Notes: generated by a model from the sequence alone, not told the origin. A stretch of DNA of 64,000 bases from Micromonospora sp. WMMD1128 (GCF_027497235.1 NZ_CP114902.1:5916001-5980000); one strand, 5' to 3'. Positions 8,801 through 15,772 are shown, counted from the first letter of the stretch. Translations and numbers: made by a program.

Positions 8801-9167
8801 CGCCGGCCTTGGACAGCTCGGTGATGCCGTCGGCCGCCTGCGTCGCCGAGAACGACGTGTCCTTGCCGGCCTGGAGCGCGGCACCCCGCAGCCGCTCGAT
8901 GTCGGCGGTGCTGGCATGCGTCGCCGCCCGCACTCCGGACATCGCCTTCTCGAAATCGGCGGCGGACTTGACCGCGTATCCGGCCATGCCGACCAGGCTC
9001 AGGCCGACCGCGCCGGCCTGGTTCGCCACGTGGTCGAGGTGGCCAGCCTTCGCGGCTTTGTCCATCTCGCTGACGAGCTGCTTGGTGTCCACGCCGGCCT
9101 GGCGCATGTTGCGGCTGTACTGGGAGATCTCGGCGGTCAGCTTCACCCCGACGGTACGCAGCGCCAC
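5853..9167 (-). CDS. Tape measure protein with C-terminal peptidase-like domain
   Basis: 1104 residues, the longest prophage gene, placed directly after the frameshifted tail chaperone. Residues about 65-330 match the TP901-type phage tail domain (AADFEKAMSGVRAATHAS ... AADGITELSKAGVS ... FGSDAIRAANVLYQQG). A hydrophobic stretch follows near 370-400 and long Ala/Lys/Glu-rich helices to about 780. The C-terminal region contains a separate globular module with WHGSGRADDLMGYNQ and, about 50 residues later, RNHVHIAM, resembling a zinc DD-peptidase fold used to open peptidoglycan during DNA injection. The protein sets tail length and lies inside the tail tube. Confidence 0.9.
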   Translation of the reverse strand: MALRTVGVKLTAEISQYSRNMRQAGVDTKQLVSEMDKAAKAGHLDHVANQAGAVGLSLVGMAGYAVKSAADFEKAMSGVRAATHASTADIERLRGAALQAGKDTSFSATQAADGITELSKAGVSTADVLNGGLAGALDLAAAGQLDVGEAAETAASAMTQFRLSGDKVPHIADLLAAAAGKAQGSVHDMGFALQQSGLVAAQFGLSIEDTTGTLAAFASAGLTGSDAGTSFKTMLLALANPAKETKELMEDLGIEAYDAGGQFVGVTNLAEQLRTKLGGLTQAQRDAAMAQIFGSDAIRAANVLYQQGQDGIQDWIDKVNDQGFAAETARIQTDNLAGDVERLTGSLETLAIESGSGANGGLRTLVQALDGIVNGLAGMPPAVGNTITVLAGLGGATALLGAGWVKGRRAIAEFRTELESVGPAGERASRGLASTTKWAGRAAGAFAALQVAGMAIDAMVDDLNPQVDALALGLERWGSSGRLAGEAARLLGGNMDDLNVGLKFLADTDNDRRKFARWGQDLLEGLVPGLDQTNTSLTRTRERVTAMDQAFAQMVQGGKPDAAKAAFDRLAASQATYGVTVDELRKMFPQYAAALETTGAAAAEAVSPTSSLTGVTKEYKTSADAAAAAARGQRDALVDLSAKMTAEVDPVFGLLEAQGELTAAEKEAAKAVKEHGRNSDEAKEATRKLALAAIELQEKAGGLAGTFDGKMTPALRTTLQAAGLTDRQIANVAAQFRQAKADAEKYDGNYKANASAPGVTEADKQLKNAKGRADAFDGSYKAAVELVGYPMALDRLKRLSTYQQALKKGTIPANFQGPVQGKDYHAGGWTGPGAKYQPAGVVHADEFVIKKESRQQIEQRHPGLLDEMNATGQVAGYAGGGAVRWPYSTTAARARIPSRAEVADAVMPAFGAWPSSPSAQRGDSGVWRGILTMIRAAGIPFTFGNGYRPGDPLWHGSGRADDLMGYNQDRLATFFAGKRPLELIHRTISRDYAYTRGRNMGSFNEALMEAHRNHVHIAMANGGRIGEPVVGVGLNTGSSYSFAERGPEWVIPDGAVTGGASVTNVNVTVQVAPTANKAEVGREIADALGAYVDRGGRVRVKAGS

Positions 9168-9171
9168 CAGT

Positions 9172-10091
9172 TCACCCCCGCCTCTTGACCGTCCACAACC
9201 GCGCGCCCGCGTACGGGCTGGGTTTCTTGCCGTCGTCGGCGGCCCGCTGCGCCTCGATCAGCGTCAGCCGGGCCCGGCACGTTGACCTCTCCGCGCTGAA
9301 CTGGGCGCCGGTCTCCTCCGGCGACGTGCACTCGTCCAGCGGCCCACCGTGCAGCGGGCACAGTCGCGACCGGTACAGGGCGAGGGCGAGGATCTCGGCG
9401 CGGTCCTGCTCCGTCCACGCCGGCTCTCGCACCGTCACCGACCGGACCAGCCGGCCGCGCCGGCTGTAGTGGTGCCGGGTTTCCTCGGCTGGCTCTCGGC
9501 CGTCGAACCGGCTGGGCGGGATACCGAGGCGTTCGGCCGCCTCTACTCGGGCGCGGAACCCTGGGTCATCCTGGAGGCGGCGGGCGAGAAAGGGACATCG
9601 ACCTCCCGACGGTTCACCGACCACGCGGCCTCCGCCAGGTCGGAGAACTGCCGGTCCGTGAGGACCCCGCCGTCGCCGAGCAGCGCCGCCCAGTCGTCGT
9701 CGTCCAGTACCGGGTCGATCACGGACACGCGGATCAGCGCCTCGTAGAACGTCTCCGTGTTGACCCCGAGCAGCCGGTCGCGGGCGTCGATGTTCCCCTC
9801 GTCGTCCTTGCGGGGCGGATGCTCGGCGCAGAACGCCCGCCACCGCGGCGGCGGCATCGCCCGCACCCGGAACGTCGTGGTCTCGTCGCGCATCTGCCGG
9901 CGTAGCTCTTCCATCCGCTCCGCGATAGCGCCGGACCCGTCGCCCTCCAGCGAGGTCGCGGGAATCCGCAGCGCCTCTTCGAGTTGCCGCTCCAACTCCT
10001 CGAACTCGGCGTTGAGGTCCCCGCGCAGGCAGATCGGCACGGTCCGTTCCGGCAGTCGCGCCGCCTTGATCCGGTCCTTGATGCTGCTCAT
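9172..10091 (-). CDS. Tail assembly chaperone, long form made by -1 ribosomal frameshift
   Basis: The long product (about 306 residues) is read from 10091 to the CCCTTTC heptamer at 9588-9594, then shifts back one base and continues in the frame that runs to 9172. After the shift it reads LARRLQDDPGFRARVE and ends with a basic tail (ARLWTVKRRG). This is the lambda G/GT arrangement conserved in nearly all siphophages: the short form is abundant and the long form bridges tail-tube subunits to the tape measure. The downstream frame contains CPLHGG ... CTSPEE and CRARL, possibly metal-binding. It stops 4 nt before the tape measure start. Confidence 0.85.
9543..10091 (-). CDS. Tail assembly chaperone, short form
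   Basis: 182 residues in the zero frame. It is acidic and helical (MSSIKDRIKAARLPERTVPI, then EFEELERQLEEALR), like G-type tail assembly chaperones. It acts in the cytoplasm during tail assembly and is not part of the mature virion. The last 14 residues (SPAASRMTQGSAPE) are unique to this form because they lie downstream of the slippery site. The ATG at 10089-10091 follows the tail tube gene by 73 nt, the canonical position. Confidence 0.85.
   Translation of the reverse strand: MSSIKDRIKAARLPERTVPICLRGDLNAEFEELERQLEEALRIPATSLEGDGSGAIAERMEELRRQMRDETTTFRVRAMPPPRWRAFCAEHPPRKDDEGNIDARDRLLGVNTETFYEALIRVSVIDPVLDDDDWAALLGDGGVLTDRQFSDLAEAAWSVNRREVDVPFSPAASRMTQGSAPE
9588..9594 (-). promoter_or_regulatory. 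Programmed -1 frameshift heptamer CCCTTTC
   Basis: On the coding strand the zero frame reads GTC CCT TTC TCG. The X XXY YYZ heptamer CCCTTTC lets both tRNAs re-pair one base back. The zero frame ends 45 nt downstream, and the -1 frame stays open for 138 codons up to the tape measure gene, as expected for this gene family. Confidence 0.85.
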
Positions 10092-10164
10092 GGCTCTCCC
10101 GTCCCGGGTCCCGGATGGGTGCCCGGCCGGCTCCGGGACAGGACCGGCCGGGCACGATCAGGGA

Positions 10165-10644
10165 TCAGGCGACAGCCGCGCGCAGAGCCGGCGACGACGT
10201 GATCTTCAGGGGGATCTCGTACCGCTCGACGGTGTTCGGCTCCGGGTCGACCCGCGCCACCTCACCGCACAGCGCCGGATACACCTCGACCTTCTGCGCG
10301 CTGGCCCACGCCGTGCTCGCGGCCACCGACCGGCGAACCACCACGTAGCCGGCGGCGTCCCGCACCAGCGTGTCGAAGATCGTGTCCGTCCCGGACTGCT
10401 TCTTCAGCCGCAACATCGTGCCGCTGAAGCTGGTGCGCCCGTTGACGGTGGTGGAGAACGTCGAGTCCAGCGCGGAGGTGTCCACGTCGGCGGTCTCCGG
10501 ACGCAGACCCACCAGCCCGTCCGCCGTCAGCGTGCTCTGGAGCAGCATGCCGGCGTTCAGCTCGGTCGTGGTCGGCGCGTTGATGTTGCTGATCGACGGC
10601 ACCCAGGCGACCCGGGTCTTACCGTCAGCGGTGATGTCCGGCAC
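10165..10644 (-). CDS. Major tail tube protein
   Basis: 159 residues, beta-rich. It begins with VPDITADGKTRVAWVPSIS and ends with ERYEIPLKITSSPALRAAVA, matching the actinophage tail-tube fold in which hexamers stack to form the tail. The start is the GTG at 10642-10644, one base after the TGA of the preceding gene, with GGGGA about 7 nt upstream; the in-frame sequence further upstream is Pro/Arg-rich and overlaps that gene. Position directly before the chaperone pair confirms the role. Confidence 0.85.
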   Translation of the reverse strand: MPDITADGKTRVAWVPSISNINAPTTTELNAGMLLQSTLTADGLVGLRPETADVDTSALDSTFSTTVNGRTSFSGTMLRLKKQSGTDTIFDTLVRDAAGYVVVRRSVAASTAWASAQKVEVYPALCGEVARVDPEPNTVERYEIPLKITSSPALRAAVA

Positions 10645-10645
10645 G

Positions 10646-10999
10646 TCACTTCCCCTTCGCGTTGCCGCTGGCGGCGGTCTCGGTGTTGGTGGTGCTCTCC
10701 GCTGCCGGCCCACCCGGGACCGGGGCGATGTCGACGAGCTGCGCGTCGTGCAGCACGTCCACGGGCTCGGGCGGCGCCGACGGCTCCCAGCCCAGCGCCA
10801 CCCACTGCTCGATCACGCCGGCCGCGAACCGCTGCCGCCCGCCGGTCTGTGGGTGGTGCATCCACACCATCTCCGTGCCGGACGGCTCGTCAGCCTCGGA
10901 CCAGCCGCGCGGTACCCACCGGTCCCGCTCGGCGGCACCCTCGACGAACGCCGCGTTGCCGTAGCCGTCGCCCAGCCAGTACGTCTTCTTCTCAGCCAT
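10646..10999 (-). CDS. Hypothetical prophage protein in tail module
   Basis: 117 residues with several Trp motifs (TYWLGDGYGNAAFVEG, DRWVPRGWSEAD, EQWVALGWEPS) and a disordered Pro/Ala/Thr-rich tail ending in Lys. The three WVP/WVA-type motifs look like a weak internal repeat. It is translationally coupled to the tail tube gene (1-nt gap). Proteins here are often tube-associated or head-tail joining factors, but I do not recognise the family. Confidence 0.7.
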   Translation of the reverse strand: MAEKKTYWLGDGYGNAAFVEGAAERDRWVPRGWSEADEPSGTEMVWMHHPQTGGRQRFAAGVIEQWVALGWEPSAPPEPVDVLHDAQLVDIAPVPGGPAAESTTNTETAASGNAKGK

Positions 11000-11008
11000 C
11001 GGTGCTCC

Positions 11009-11344
11009 TCAGCAGCGGATCAGCTTGTAGGTCACCGACGTCGCCGACGACAGGGTGACCGTCGCGACTCCGGTGGACGGGTTCACGTGGGCCGGGGACA
11101 GCCGGAACCAGCGGTCCGAGCCGTTCGGTACGGCCTGCGCGACCGCCGTTCCGGCGTTCCCCACCGCGGTGAGGTTCGGGTCGACCAGAGTCACGTTGAC
11201 GGGCGACCCGGCGCCGTTGAGCACCTGGAGCAGGGCACCGTTCTGGCCGATGTCGGACCCCGACACCGTGTCGGACGTGGTCATGGATGCAGCGGTGACG
11301 GTGGTCGCCGCGCTGGTGACCGAGGTTGCGGTGAGCAGCGCCAT
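11009..11344 (-). CDS. Small phage structural protein, beta-rich
   Basis: 111 residues, Thr/Ser/Val-rich: MALLTATSVTSAATTVTAAS at the N-terminus, then GALLQVLNGAGSPVNVTLVDP and a C-terminal SATSVTYKLIRC. It resembles small all-beta decoration or tail-associated proteins of actinophages. The chosen start (ATG at 11342-11344) has a G-rich Shine-Dalgarno about 9 nt upstream; the in-frame extension upstream is antisense to the start of the plus-strand moron and not credible. Exact role unknown. Confidence 0.7.
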   Translation of the reverse strand: MALLTATSVTSAATTVTAASMTTSDTVSGSDIGQNGALLQVLNGAGSPVNVTLVDPNLTAVGNAGTAVAQAVPNGSDRWFRLSPAHVNPSTGVATVTLSSATSVTYKLIRC

Positions 11345-11410
11345 CCGGCGCACCCCCTTCTGCTTGATCGGATATCCGCCACCAGGGCGGGGCATCTGGC
11401 GCGCGGCCGA

Positions 11411-11416
11411 TACGGT
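11411..11416 (+). promoter_or_regulatory. Candidate -10 element of leaderless promoter
   Basis: TACGGT ends 7 nt before the ATG at 11424 and there is no Shine-Dalgarno between them. A TANNNT hexamer at that distance fits an actinobacterial leaderless transcript starting at the A of the ATG. No convincing -35 is seen. Confidence 0.4.
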
Positions 11417-11423
11417 GCGCGGC

Positions 11424-11891
11424 ATGGCAGCGGAGGACACGAGCCGGGACGAACTCGTCGCGGCATACGCGGACGGCACTCCCATCGAGGAGCTGGAGCA
11501 GCGCTACGGGCTCGCCCGCGCTGACATCGAGCGGCTAATCGCCGACGAGGTGCGCACACCGGAACCGCCGGCCCGCCGGGCACCAGCTGCTATCGTCGCC
11601 GCCGCGCTCCTCGTCGCCGGCGCCGGTTTGGCAGCCGCGCTGCGGCTGACCGACCTCATGGACGGGTGGGTGCTTGCCGTCGCCGCGGTGATCGCGCTGG
11701 GCCTCTACGCGCTCATCGCCTACGGGCTGTGGCGCGGGCACCGCGTCGCTCAGATTCTCGCCGTCCTCGGCGGCGCCGGAGCGGTCCTCGGCGGGCTGAA
11801 CGGCCAGATGCTGTCCCTGGCGGTCGGTGCCGCCGTCATCGCCCTCGTGCTCGTGCCCGAGTCCGCGCGGGATTGGTTCGCCCGGCACTAA
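11424..11891 (+). CDS. Antisense moron: HTH-like domain fused to four membrane helices
   Basis: 155 residues on the plus strand, inside the minus-strand late operon. Residues about 6-42 (DELVAAYADGTPIEELEQRY, then GLARADIERLI) read as a helix-turn-helix of the resolvase/sigma-4 type. Four hydrophobic segments follow near 51-70, 76-99, 104-122 and 126-143, and a polar tail ends in RDWFARH. The start is the ATG with the leaderless-type -10 element; the stop overlaps the stop of the tail-terminator gene by 4 nt. Being self-transcribed and reversed, it fits a moron expressed from the lysogen, possibly for superinfection exclusion or envelope sensing. The function is inferred and no known family is recognised. 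Confidence 0.7.
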   Translation: MAAEDTSRDELVAAYADGTPIEELEQRYGLARADIERLIADEVRTPEPPARRAPAAIVAAALLVAGAGLAAALRLTDLMDGWVLAVAAVIALGLYALIAYGLWRGHRVAQILAVLGGAGAVLGGLNGQMLSLAVGAAVIALVLVPESARDWFARH

Positions 11892-12295
11892 GCCGGGACA
11901 CTCTCCAGGCGGTACACGTCAACTCGATCCATGACCAGCGTCCCGGTGGACTCGTCACGCTGCGGCGGGCTCCCGTCCTCCCGCCGGATCGGCCAGCACG
12001 CCCGATCCGCGATCGTCGGCGTCACGTCCAGCAGCGCCGCCCGCACCCGCTCACCGAGCGCCCGCGCCGCCGCCGCGTTCCCGCCCACACAGTGCGCGTA
12101 GACCCGCAACACGAACCGCTCCGACCCGCCCCCCAGCGGCCGAGAGTCGACCAGCTCCGGGTCGGAGTCCGCGAAGTAGAGCAGCACGTACGGCGGGGCA
12201 GTCTCCTTCGGCACCGCACCGTCCAGCACCCGCAGCGACCCCGGAGCGGCGGCCAGCAACCCGATCACCGCATCAGCGTGCGCCCGGACCGTCAT
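11888..12295 (-). CDS. Tail terminator / tail completion protein
   Basis: 135 residues: MTVRAHADAVIGLLAAAPGS ... PPYVLLYFADSD ... GGSERFVLRVYAHCVGGN ... DVTPTIADRACWPIRRE, the alpha/beta pattern of the actinophage tail terminator (minor capsid) family that caps the tail tube. It sits between the gp10-like gene (4-nt overlap) and the tail tube block, the canonical position. The opposite-strand moron converges on its 3' end. Confidence 0.75.
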   Translation of the reverse strand: MTVRAHADAVIGLLAAAPGSLRVLDGAVPKETAPPYVLLYFADSDPELVDSRPLGGGSERFVLRVYAHCVGGNAAAARALGERVRAALLDVTPTIADRACWPIRREDGSPPQRDESTGTLVMDRVDVYRLESVPA

Positions 12296-12684
12296 GACCC
12301 CTCCAGCAGCCGCACCGCCAGGTCTTCCAGCGCCCGCTCGAACCGCGGCGCCTCAGCCTGACCAGCCGGCAGCATGTGCGGGTGCGGCGCCGACGTCGGC
12401 GACCCGTTCTCCAAGATGTCGCCCAACGAGCCCTGGCCCTTGCCGACCTCGGGGCCGATCTCCGCCGTGATGTTGTTGACGTGCCGCCGCGTCTCGTAGG
12501 TGATCATGTACGGATAGCGGTGCACATGCTGGCCGATCTGCTTCGCCCGGGCCTGCGCATCCTTCTTGATGTTGAGCGCGCCCTTGCCGACCACCTTGGC
12601 CACCTCGTCCGGCGCGTCCATGACCGCCTGGTCGAGCTGCTTCACCCACCGGCGAACCTCGGCGTCATCCACGTCAACGGCCAT
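12292..12684 (-). CDS. HK97 gp10-like head-tail joining protein
   Basis: 130 residues. AKVVGKGALNIKKDAQARAKQ near residues 30-50 and the C-terminal FERALEDLAVRLLEG helix match the HK97 gp10 / tail-component family, which helps join tail to head. The middle (PYMITYETRRHVNNITAEIGP, then GDILENGS) is also typical. It overlaps its downstream neighbour by 4 nt and its upstream neighbour by 1 nt. Confidence 0.8.
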   Translation of the reverse strand: MAVDVDDAEVRRWVKQLDQAVMDAPDEVAKVVGKGALNIKKDAQARAKQIGQHVHRYPYMITYETRRHVNNITAEIGPEVGKGQGSLGDILENGSPTSAPHPHMLPAGQAEAPRFERALEDLAVRLLEGS

Positions 12685-13076
12685 CAGCTCGTCCGCTCCG
12701 TCACACCCAGCCGGCGGGCCGTCGCATGACTCTTGTGGGCCAAGTCCCGCACCACGAACCGCCGGCCCGGCAGGTCCGGGTCATGCACGGACGCCGTCAC
12801 CTCCACCTCGTCGCCGGTCTCTACCCCGACCACCGACATCGGCACATGCACCTCCAGCCGCAGCAGCAACTGGAAGTCCTCGCCGGCGTCCTCCTGCGTG
12901 GCCTGCGCGTTCGTCTGCTGGATCCGACACCTCCCGGCGTACACGTCGGCATAGGTGACCACCACGTTGCCGTCGTCGTCCGACCCTTCACCGGTCGGCC
13001 GGCGGATCACGCACTCGTCCACCAGCAACGCCTCGGCGGCGGCACGACCTCGGGCCAGCAGAGCATCCAGCACCAC
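12684..13076 (-). CDS. Head closure (stopper) protein
   Basis: 130 residues: ECVIRRPTGEGSDDDGNVVV, then YADVYAGRCRIQQTNAQ, LEVHVPMSVVGVETGDEVEV and GRRFVVRDLAHKSHATARRL. The order of a short N-terminal helix, a beta-barrel and the RFVVRDLxHKSHATAR motif matches the family of small actinophage head-closure proteins next to gp10-like genes. It prevents DNA leakage before tail joining. Confidence 0.75.
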   Translation of the reverse strand: MVLDALLARGRAAAEALLVDECVIRRPTGEGSDDDGNVVVTYADVYAGRCRIQQTNAQATQEDAGEDFQLLLRLEVHVPMSVVGVETGDEVEVTASVHDPDLPGRRFVVRDLAHKSHATARRLGVTERTS

Positions 13077-13087
13077 GCCACCCCTCT

Positions 13088-14440
13088 CTACGGTCGGACC
13101 ACCACACCCGACGACGGCCGGGACACCACCGCGAGCGGCCGGGACACCACGCCCGCGTACGGGCGCACCACAGGACCACCACGGGCCGACGCAGCCACTA
13201 AATCCGCCCCGGCGTCCAAGCCGGCCGAGGCGAGCAGCACCACCACACCCGGCCCAGCCAGCGAGCCGTCAGCAGCAATCGACGCACCGCCTGCGGCCAG
13301 GACCACCCCGGGCGCCGACAGGGCGGAGGAAGCCGCCACCAACGCCGACCCGGGAGCGACCCGAGCACCAGCCGCACCCAGCGCACCCGCAGCCGACAGC
13401 GACGCGGCGCCGCGAACCACCACCACACCCACGGCGGCCAGAGCGCCAGCAGCGGCCAGAGCACCGCCGACCAGCGCCTGCGCAGACCCGGAAGCGGTCA
13501 GCGAACCACCGGCAGCCAGGACCGCACCGCCGGGCACCCGCACCTGGCCGGCAGCCGACACCGCCCCCGCCGCGGCGAGCGAACCGCCGCGCGGCACCCG
13601 CACCACACCGGCCGCCGACAGCACACCCGACGCCGGCAGCGCACCGACGGCGGACGCCAGCACGGTGCTCGACACCGAGACGGCAGCACCAGCCGACAGC
13701 GACCCGCCGCCCGACTGTCCGACAACGGCGTCCACAGACACCGCGCCGGCAGCGGCCAGCGACCCGCCGCCGTCCACCACGGCCGCGCCCTGCAACACCT
13801 CCACCAGCACGCCGACCATCGACGCGCTGACCGAGTTGTTGACGGCGACCGTCTCACCGCCGTAGCTGCCGGCCGAGCTGATCAGCCGGTACGCGGCCGA
13901 GTTGCGGACGTTCGCCGCCGACGTCGCCCGGCTCGTCGAGATATCCGTGACCTCGGTGTACGCCGGATCCCAGTCGATGCCGCTCGGCAGCGTCCCCGAG
14001 GCGACCCGGGTGTGGGCGATACCGACGAGCGCCGAGCCGGCCGACACCCCGGTCAGCGGCGATAGAGCCAGGGACGTCGACGACGCGGTCGAGGAAGCGC
14101 CGACCTGACCGACCGGGCTCGCCGCGGCGTCCCGCAGGATGACCATCTCCCAGCCGCCGGTAATCGCACCCGACCCGCTGATCGTCGGCGCGCTATCACC
14201 CGCCTGGAGCCGGCGTTGCCACAGGTAGAGCCGAGAGTTCGCGCCCTGGTCGATGGGGTTGGTGAGACCGTCAACGGGATCCCAGCCAGCACCAGGGTTC
14301 ATGGTGAGGTTGGTGCCGGACACGTGCCCGGCGAGGATCACCAGGTCACCCGCAGCCCACCCGGCCGGAAACGACGTCGGGAAGCTGGACGCTGTGGTGA
14401 CGCTGGTGTCGGAGGTCGCGCCAACGTACGAGACAGCCAC
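13088..14440 (-). CDS. Minor structural protein with about ten 20-residue Ala/Gly/Val repeats
   Basis: 450 residues. The first 215 read as a lectin-like or jelly-roll domain of phage appendages (AAGDLVILAGHVSGTNL, LYLWQRRLQAGDSAP, VGIAHTRVASGTLPSGIDW, SMVGVLVEVLQG). From about 220 to 415 a degenerate repeat of about 20 residues follows, based on GGSLAAAGAVSAAGxVxVP. The end contains RPYAGVVSRPLAVVSRP and SGVVVRP, a second short repeat. No Cys and little charge suggest a rigid surface spike or beta-solenoid stalk. It lies between head-completion genes and another small structural gene, an odd place for a tail fibre, so a capsid-surface fibre is possible. Confidence 0.65.
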   Translation of the reverse strand: MAVSYVGATSDTSVTTASSFPTSFPAGWAAGDLVILAGHVSGTNLTMNPGAGWDPVDGLTNPIDQGANSRLYLWQRRLQAGDSAPTISGSGAITGGWEMVILRDAAASPVGQVGASSTASSTSLALSPLTGVSAGSALVGIAHTRVASGTLPSGIDWDPAYTEVTDISTSRATSAANVRNSAAYRLISSAGSYGGETVAVNNSVSASMVGVLVEVLQGAAVVDGGGSLAAAGAVSVDAVVGQSGGGSLSAGAAVSVSSTVLASAVGALPASGVLSAAGVVRVPRGGSLAAAGAVSAAGQVRVPGGAVLAAGGSLTASGSAQALVGGALAAAGALAAVGVVVVRGAASLSAAGALGAAGARVAPGSALVAASSALSAPGVVLAAGGASIAADGSLAGPGVVVLLASAGLDAGADLVAASARGGPVVRPYAGVVSRPLAVVSRPSSGVVVRP

Positions 14441-14460
14441 CGCGCCTCCCCGAGATCAGG

Positions 14461-14862
14461 TCACCCCAGACTGACGCCCAACGCGCCGGCCGAAATCTGG
14501 AAGATGTTCCCGGCCGCGACGCTGATCGGCTGTCCGGTGAACGTGCCGTACCACCAGCGCAGCGGCGTACCGGCCGAGTCCCAGATCTCGACGCCGACGA
14601 TCGACCACGTGCCACCGGAGCCGTTCGTCCACTGGAGCGTCGACGTCGGCCCGGTGGTCGCGCCGGCCGACGCCGCGCTGAACGTGATCGCGCTGCCGCC
14701 GGCGGTGTAGCCGGTCCCGGTCAGCTCAGTCCCCGCCGCCGTCGCCGTCGGCGCGGTCGTGGTCAGCCGGACCTTCGCCGCCCCCGTGAACATCGTCGGG
14801 CTGCTGGTCCCCAGCGTCAGATCCAGGATCTTGTTCGCCTGCGCCTGCACGATCGCCGGCAT
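14461..14862 (-). CDS. Phage structural protein of the tail-fibre/appendage type
   Basis: 133 residues: MPAIVQAQANKILDLTLGTS, then KVRLTTTAPTATAAGTEL, GGTWSIVGVEIWDSAG and TPLRWWYGTFTGQPI, ending in AGNIFQISAGALGVSLG. This is a widespread small beta-sandwich protein in phage structural operons, often annotated tail fibre; its contribution to the virion is not settled. The ATG is preceded by GAGGTGGAGC. It is followed by the repeat protein, so the two may form one appendage. Confidence 0.7.
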   Translation of the reverse strand: MPAIVQAQANKILDLTLGTSSPTMFTGAAKVRLTTTAPTATAAGTELTGTGYTAGGSAITFSAASAGATTGPTSTLQWTNGSGGTWSIVGVEIWDSAGTPLRWWYGTFTGQPISVAAGNIFQISAGALGVSLG

Positions 14863-14938
14863 GCTCCACCTCTTCCTGCTCGCCGGCGCCGGCCGCCGCG
14901 CACAGCGTCACCGGCCCGGAGTCGATGATCTCGGGCAT
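14726..14938 (-). CDS. Doubtful small ORF with strong ribosome binding site
   Basis: An ATG at 14936-14938 follows AGGAGG at ideal spacing and 10 nt after the stop of the connector gene. The first 25 or so codons (MPEIIDSGPVTLCAAAGAGE) look natural, but the rest of the 70-residue reading overlaps the next gene out of frame and is low-complexity (Asp/Gly-rich). It may be a genuine short leader-type gene or a remnant start. Confidence 0.3.
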   Translation of the reverse strand: MPEIIDSGPVTLCAAAGAGEQEEVEHAGDRAGAGEQDPGSDAGDQQPDDVHGGGEGPADHDRADGDGGGD

Positions 14939-14948
14939 GCCGCCCTCC

Positions 14949-15326
14949 TCAACACGCCGGCGCGGGCCGACAGCCCGCCGGTCTGATCGTGAACGCGCCC
15001 CCCGACGGGATACCCGCCGCGGCGCGAACCAGCGCCCGCTCCGCCTCGGTCAACACGGCGCCGCCGACGAACTCCGTCGCATACGTCACCGAGTAGTCAT
15101 CCACCTGCTCCGACCGCACCCCACCCGGGTTCAGCAGGGCGCGCCGGGCCACCTCGAGAGCCACCGGCAGGAACGGCGACAGGCCGACCATCGCATCGAA
15201 GCGGGCCGCGCCGACCTCGGCCCGGATCAGTGACGTCGCCAGCGATCGGGCCAGCTCCGCCGAAGCCTGGTCCAGGTCACTCTGCATGTACGAGGCGAGC
15301 TGCTCCAGCTCGAACAGGTCAGCCAC
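14949..15326 (-). CDS. Head-tail connector protein (adaptor)
   Basis: 125 residues, mostly alpha-helical: MADLFELEQLASYMQSDLDQ, then ATSLIRAEVGAARFD, PFLPVALEVARRALLNPGGV and a beta region with SVTYATEFVGGAVLTEAERALV. This order matches gp6/gp15-type adaptors of siphophages, which sit under the portal. It is the first connector gene after the major capsid block, as expected. Confidence 0.8.
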   Translation of the reverse strand: MADLFELEQLASYMQSDLDQASAELARSLATSLIRAEVGAARFDAMVGLSPFLPVALEVARRALLNPGGVRSEQVDDYSVTYATEFVGGAVLTEAERALVRAAAGIPSGGAFTIRPAGCRPAPAC

Positions 15327-15382
15327 TGCTCACCTCCACCTTGGTGGGCCGGACGGCAGCCGTACGCCGTCCGGCCCGACCA

Positions 15383-15772
15383 TCACTCGGTCCGGACGCC
15401 CGCCGCTTCGAGCGCGGCGACGACGATCTCGCGGGAGGCGTCAGCCGGCACCTCGACCTGCTTGCTGGCGGCGTACTCCCGCCACGCCGGCGCACCAGAC
15501 CCCGGCCCACCCTTCGGCGGCGGACCGTCACGCGGTGGTTCTTCGCCACCGCCCACGGTCTGCGCCTCCAGTTCGGCGAGACGAGCCCGCAGCCGGGCCG
15601 CCTCCTCCTGCGGCTCCTCGATGGCGGACGGAACCTTGCCGCCCACCCAGGCGTCCGGGTTGGTGATCTTCTTTGCCGCCCACGCCGGAACGGCGCTGTC
15701 GGGGCCGAAGACGTGCATCTGGTCGTGCTCGTCCGCCACGTGCACGTACGTGGCCAGCCGCAGCCCGCTCAC
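15383..15772 (-). CDS. Hypothetical head-module protein with C-terminal helix-extended domain
   Basis: 129 residues. The N-terminus reads LRLATYVHVADEHDQMHVFG, then PAWAAKKITNPDAWVGG, followed by a charged coiled-coil-like stretch (EEAARLRARLAELEAQ), a Gly/Pro linker and a C-terminal APAWREYAASKQVEVPADAS segment resembling HeH/SAP-type modules. It starts at a GTG overlapping the capsid stop (GTGA). Similar genes after actinophage capsid genes are of unknown function. Confidence 0.7.
   Translation of the reverse strand: MSGLRLATYVHVADEHDQMHVFGPDSAVPAWAAKKITNPDAWVGGKVPSAIEEPQEEAARLRARLAELEAQTVGGGEEPPRDGPPPKGGPGSGAPAWREYAASKQVEVPADASREIVVAALEAAGVRTE

Noticed and set aside
6120..9188. 1022-codon plus-strand open frame
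   Set aside because: Exactly antisense to the tape measure gene, Arg/Leu/Gly-rich with no coherent domain; a shadow of GC-rich codon bias.
12726..13865. Plus-strand Pro/Thr/Ala-rich open frame
   Set aside because: Composition mirrors the Ala/Gly repeats of the minus-strand structural gene; shadow.
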